This document shows positions 6,056 to 8,837 of a stretch of DNA of 8,837 nucleotides, piece by piece; position 1 is the first letter of the stretch, and the number at the start of each line of letters is the position of its first letter. The position numbers were made by a program, and so were the translations under genes. Location of the stretch: contig CAXTJP010000106.1 in assembly GCA_964244615.1 (NCBI GenBank), forward strand, positions 1 to 8,837. Reading direction: 5' to 3'. The notes beneath the pieces are model-generated. The model saw nothing but the letters and a program-made list of their open reading frames with translations. It was not told the origin of the DNA and did no database searches. Source of the DNA: BOG-908 sp964244615 (lineage in GTDB: Bacteria; Pseudomonadota; Alphaproteobacteria; Acetobacterales; Acetobacteraceae).

Positions 6056-8102
6056 ATGTGGCTGAAAAAGGTCGTCATCCAAAACTTTCGTGCTATCGAG
6101 AATGTAAAAATCGATTTCGACGAAAGAGCAAATGTAATCGTTGGTCCTAATGCGATGGGCAAAAACAACGATCCTAGAGGCAATAAGACTTGCAAAGGCC
6201 GTTTTAGCTCCGCGGACGGCGCAGGAGTCTCAGCAGGCCCTGATCTCGATAGGTGCAGTATCGCCTCACTTACCACAGCAGTTAAATCTTCCCGCTGTCG
6301 CCAGAGATGTTTCGAAACCTATTCGAGTTATGTGTGAGTATAAATTATCCCAACATGAGGTTGGTCGACTTCCTTCGCTCTCAGCGATTATCGCTAGAAA
6401 CATGGTTCAAGCTTCTTTAGGGAGCGCCAGTGGAGGCCAAGCCAATCTGGTGAGCTTTTTATCCTCGTCAGAAGGCATGGAGAAGCTACGACTAGCAACA
6501 GAAGCTTCAATTAGAGGAGTAGCTGAGTTTGCGGCTACAGCAACATGTAAGCTGGAGCTTGTGATCGACGGACAAGCGCAAACAATTGCTGGAACTGATC
6601 AGATGTCTCAGCTTGTGGTCGGAGCCCTTGAGGGAGTGCTTGCACCACATCAGACGCTGTTCAGCTACTTCCCAGCTGATCGTGCTTTGCCGAGTGGTGA
6701 GGTTCAATTCAAATCGGCGGCCCTGACATAATTGCTCAACTTGAGTCTCATAACTCTCAGCCCCAAACCAAGTATGCTCGCCTAAAATCAACTACTGTAA
6801 ATAATGTTTTGTTCCGCAATTTAGCTGATCGACCAATAGAGGAGGATTTCACAAGAATTTTCTCTGGACTTATGCGAGGCAAGCAACTGCTTGGCATCGA
6901 GTCTACGCCATTTGGGCTGGTGCACGTAAAGATCTCAGATGTAGAGTCTGGAGCCACCTTCGACATAGACGGAATGAGCAGTGGAGAAAAAGGTCTTCTG
7001 CTCACCTTCCTGATCATCGCTCGGAACATTGCACGTGGCGGTCTTATTCTTTTAGATGAACCCGAGTTGCACTTGAACCCCGCTGTATCAAAGCGATTGC
7101 TGTCGTTTTTGATTGACGAATATCTCGTACCGAATAAAATCCAGGCGATAATCTGTTCGCACTCGCCAGAGATACTGGGAACCGCTTTCGAACGCGATGA
7201 TTGTACCCTTCACCACTTACAATCTTCGACAGTCGTCTCTCCCATCTACTCGCGGGATAAGAAAGAGGTTTTTGATGCGCTGAAAAGGCTTGGCTCGTCG
7301 ACAAGCGACGTTCTGTTTTCGCGAGGCAGTTTGTTCGTTGAAGGAGAACACGACGCAGAAATCTTAAACGTCGGATTTGCAGACCTCATTTCGCGCTATC
7401 GCGTAAGCGCTTTAGGTGGCCGCTCAAACGTCGAGCGTGAGATCGACCTACTTCAGTTGGCAGAAAAGCGCGAAGAGATAGATACGTTAACCGGCTTCAT
7501 CTTTGACTTAGACAAGCGCCCCACGGACCGCAAAAGCACCAAGCTCGTGAAGGTCGCTCAATGGAAGCGGCGTTGTATCGAGAACTACCTCATAGACGAA
7601 AAAGTTTTGTATGACATCCTTAAAGATTCAAATCTCGCAAGCGAGAGCATACAGCTTCGTGGAGAGGTTTACAATACTTTGCGCCAGTTGGCGTTTGATC
7701 AAATTCCTTTGATAGCAGCCGAGATTGCTTATGCAACCTTTGGTTTTGAGAACCCAGGTATTCGCCCCAAAGAGCTAGCCGGAAAGAATTTCTCTGAGAT
7801 GGCTCAGGTTCTAGGCACGCGATTGCAGGTTATGCAGTCGCAGTTGTCCGAGCTACACACCCACATGGGCAGTTTCTTTTCAGGACCAGTGCGAGTTCGC
7901 TCGCGTCACAAAAACCAGCGAGTGGGAGAACGATTGGATATCATTGTGTGACGGTAAAAAGCTATTCGCAGACATACAGAGCCGCTACAAAGTTAGAGTT
8001 AGTCCGTTGCGGTTTAAGCTGGCTGTAATGGAAGCAATGAAGGCCAATCAGTCGGATGGCTGGACACTTATTCAAACACAGATTTCAAACATTCTGGCGT
8101 AA
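6056..8102 (+). pseudogene. AAA/ABC-type ATPase fused to TOPRIM nuclease (OLD/PARIS-like), three frameshifts
   Basis: Probable phage-defence protein: an SMC/OLD-like ATPase that senses or clamps DNA, fused to a TOPRIM endonuclease domain. The gene is broken three times. The A run at 6161-6165 has one base too many, the A run at 6711-6713 one too few, and the T run at 7877-7880 one too many. Undoing these gives one 681-aa frame from ATG 6056 to TAA 8102 with no other stop. In that protein, Walker A is GPNAMGKTT (30-38), the ABC-type signature SSGEK (308-312), Walker B LILLDEPELHLNP (from 330) and the switch histidine CSHS (367-370). TOPRIM residues are EGEHD (429-433) and DLDK (484-487), followed by RCIENYLID, a segment typical of DUF4435/OLD-type TOPRIMs. 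As sequenced, the first frame stops soon after the broken Walker A, so no functional protein is expected. Base composition is much less GC-rich than the flanks, which suggests horizontal gain. No UvrD-like partner (GajB) or separate TOPRIM gene is adjacent. Sequencing error is the alternative explanation. Confidence 0.85.
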
Positions 8103-8279
8103 AAGCGTCCAACGAAGGTCAGCAATTTGGCTCGAGCTATCTCCAACTATTTTCGTTACAGGCCACGGCTTTAGTCCACCACCGTGACCGACAATTCCCA
8201 AAACTTACTTTGAACTCATTGATGTGAAATCCTGTTTGTTTTCGGAAAGCCACAAAAACTTGCCCACCGCCCACCAGCC
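8103..8279. other. AT-rich to GC-rich transition, no gene seen
   Basis: No gene, clear terminator or integrase-type attachment repeat is visible. Composition stays AT-richer to about 8260, then changes to GC-rich at the run CCCACCGCCCACC. This marks the right edge of the insert. It shows no obvious repeat shared with the left edge near 5858. Confidence 0.5.
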
Positions 8280-8837
8280 GTGTTCCTACTCCGTTCCCGC
8301 CACCCCGAGCCATCCGGCCCCGCCCTGACCGCCAGCCAAACCCTCACCCAGGACCAGGCCCAGCGTCGCGCACGTCACCTGCGCCAATGCGAGCGTCTGG
8401 CCGAGCTCGGCATGGAGCTGGTCGAGATCGCCCACCGCGAAGCCGTCCACGATATGCGGCGGCACCCCGAACGCCGCCCGTCGCCGTTCCACGGCGTGCC
8501 CGACCTGCCGCCCGCGTTCACCCTGCGCGACTCCACCTACGGCCAGCTCTTCACCCAGCTCTCCCGCTGCGTCCGTCAGGCTATCCTGCTCGAAGCCCGC
8601 CTCGCCGCCGGCGCCTACGACCACCCGGACCCAGCACCCGACCGCGCCCCGCGCGCCGAACCCCCGCTGGCGTCGCCACAGCCCCACCGCGGCCCCGACG
8701 ACCGTCCCCGCCTCCGCCCCGAGCCGCTCGAGGACGACCTCGCCGCCGACGCGGCCCGTCCCATCCCCGACATCCTCGCCGGCATCCGCGCCCAGCTCGG
8801 CGCCGCAACGCAGGCCCCCGCCCCCGACGCACCGACC
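8280..8837 (+). CDS. Conserved-looking protein of unknown function, 3'-truncated by window edge
   Basis: An open frame with strong G/C third-position bias runs from a stop at 8220-8222 to the window end. The convincing part starts LTASQTLTQDQAQRRARHLR at 8325, then a helical region QCERLAELGMELVEIAHREA and QLFTQLSRCVRQAILLEARL. A proline/arginine-rich linker follows, then RPIPDILAGIRAQLG near the edge. This layout resembles hypothetical proteins I recall from Rhodospirillales with an AE(L/I)GM helix and a CVRQ-ALEARLA helix; no function is known. The only standard start before it is GTG at 8280, with no good ribosome binding site and eight prolines or arginines in the next 15 codons. A CTG stands where Met would be expected (8325). 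The true start may have been lost or altered by the insertion upstream. Open frames on the opposite strand here are shadows. Confidence 0.6.
   Translation, partial: MFLLRSRHPEPSGPALTASQTLTQDQAQRRARHLRQCERLAELGMELVEIAHREAVHDMRRHPERRPSPFHGVPDLPPAFTLRDSTYGQLFTQLSRCVRQAILLEARLAAGAYDHPDPAPDRAPRAEPPLASPQPHRGPDDRPRLRPEPLEDDLAADAARPIPDILAGIRAQLGAATQAPAPDAPT

Noticed and set aside
6158..6170. Programmed -1 frameshift at the AAAAAC heptamer-like site in Walker A
   Set aside because: The frame needed downstream is +1 (or -2), not -1. The upstream base does not match the slippery rule, and the A5 run is too short for strong transcriptional slippage.
8286..8832. Minus-strand open frames at the right end of the window
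   Set aside because: Composition is glycine/arginine/valine-rich without structure. The plus-strand frame has coherent helices and G/C-rich third positions.

Overview
The window looks like chromosomal core DNA of a GC-rich alphaproteobacterium, probably Rhodospirillales-like. The evidence is the strong G/C preference at third codon positions, the alphaproteobacterial wording of Obg (LIADAGLVGLPNAGKST, TLHPQLGV), and the gene set efp, epmB and suhB followed by a small membrane-anchored coiled-coil protein. The taxonomy is inferred from remembered family sequences, not from a search.

Positions 1-2015, plus strand: the 3' part of obg (ribosome-assembly GTPase), then proB (glutamate 5-kinase) 3 nt later. 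A pair of AT-rich inverted repeats (about 2027-2132) separates proB from a convergent minus-strand group.

Positions 2139-5342, minus strand, read right to left: epmB (lysine 2,3-aminomutase-type enzyme for EF-P modification), efp (elongation factor P with the modifiable lysine), a 255-nt gap, suhB (inositol-monophosphatase family), and a 136-aa membrane/coiled-coil protein. EpmB and EF-P work together: EpmB makes beta-lysine, which EpmA attaches to EF-P. No epmA gene is visible in the window.

Positions 5343-8279 are accessory and decayed. They hold an inverted pair of GTAG-type REP-like sequences and two tandem remnants of a REP-associated tyrosine transposase (RAYT). An AT-richer insert of about 2.4 kb follows. 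It carries one gene for an AAA/ABC-type ATPase fused to a TOPRIM nuclease domain (OLD or PARIS-like, a probable phage-defence protein). That gene is interrupted by three single-base indels in short homopolymers, one of them inside the Walker A motif. Undoing them gives an uninterrupted 681-aa protein.

From 8280 to the end the base composition returns to GC-rich, with the 5' part of a conserved-looking protein of unknown function that runs off the window. The most interesting object is the broken ATPase-TOPRIM gene sitting in a RAYT/REP junk site between core genes.
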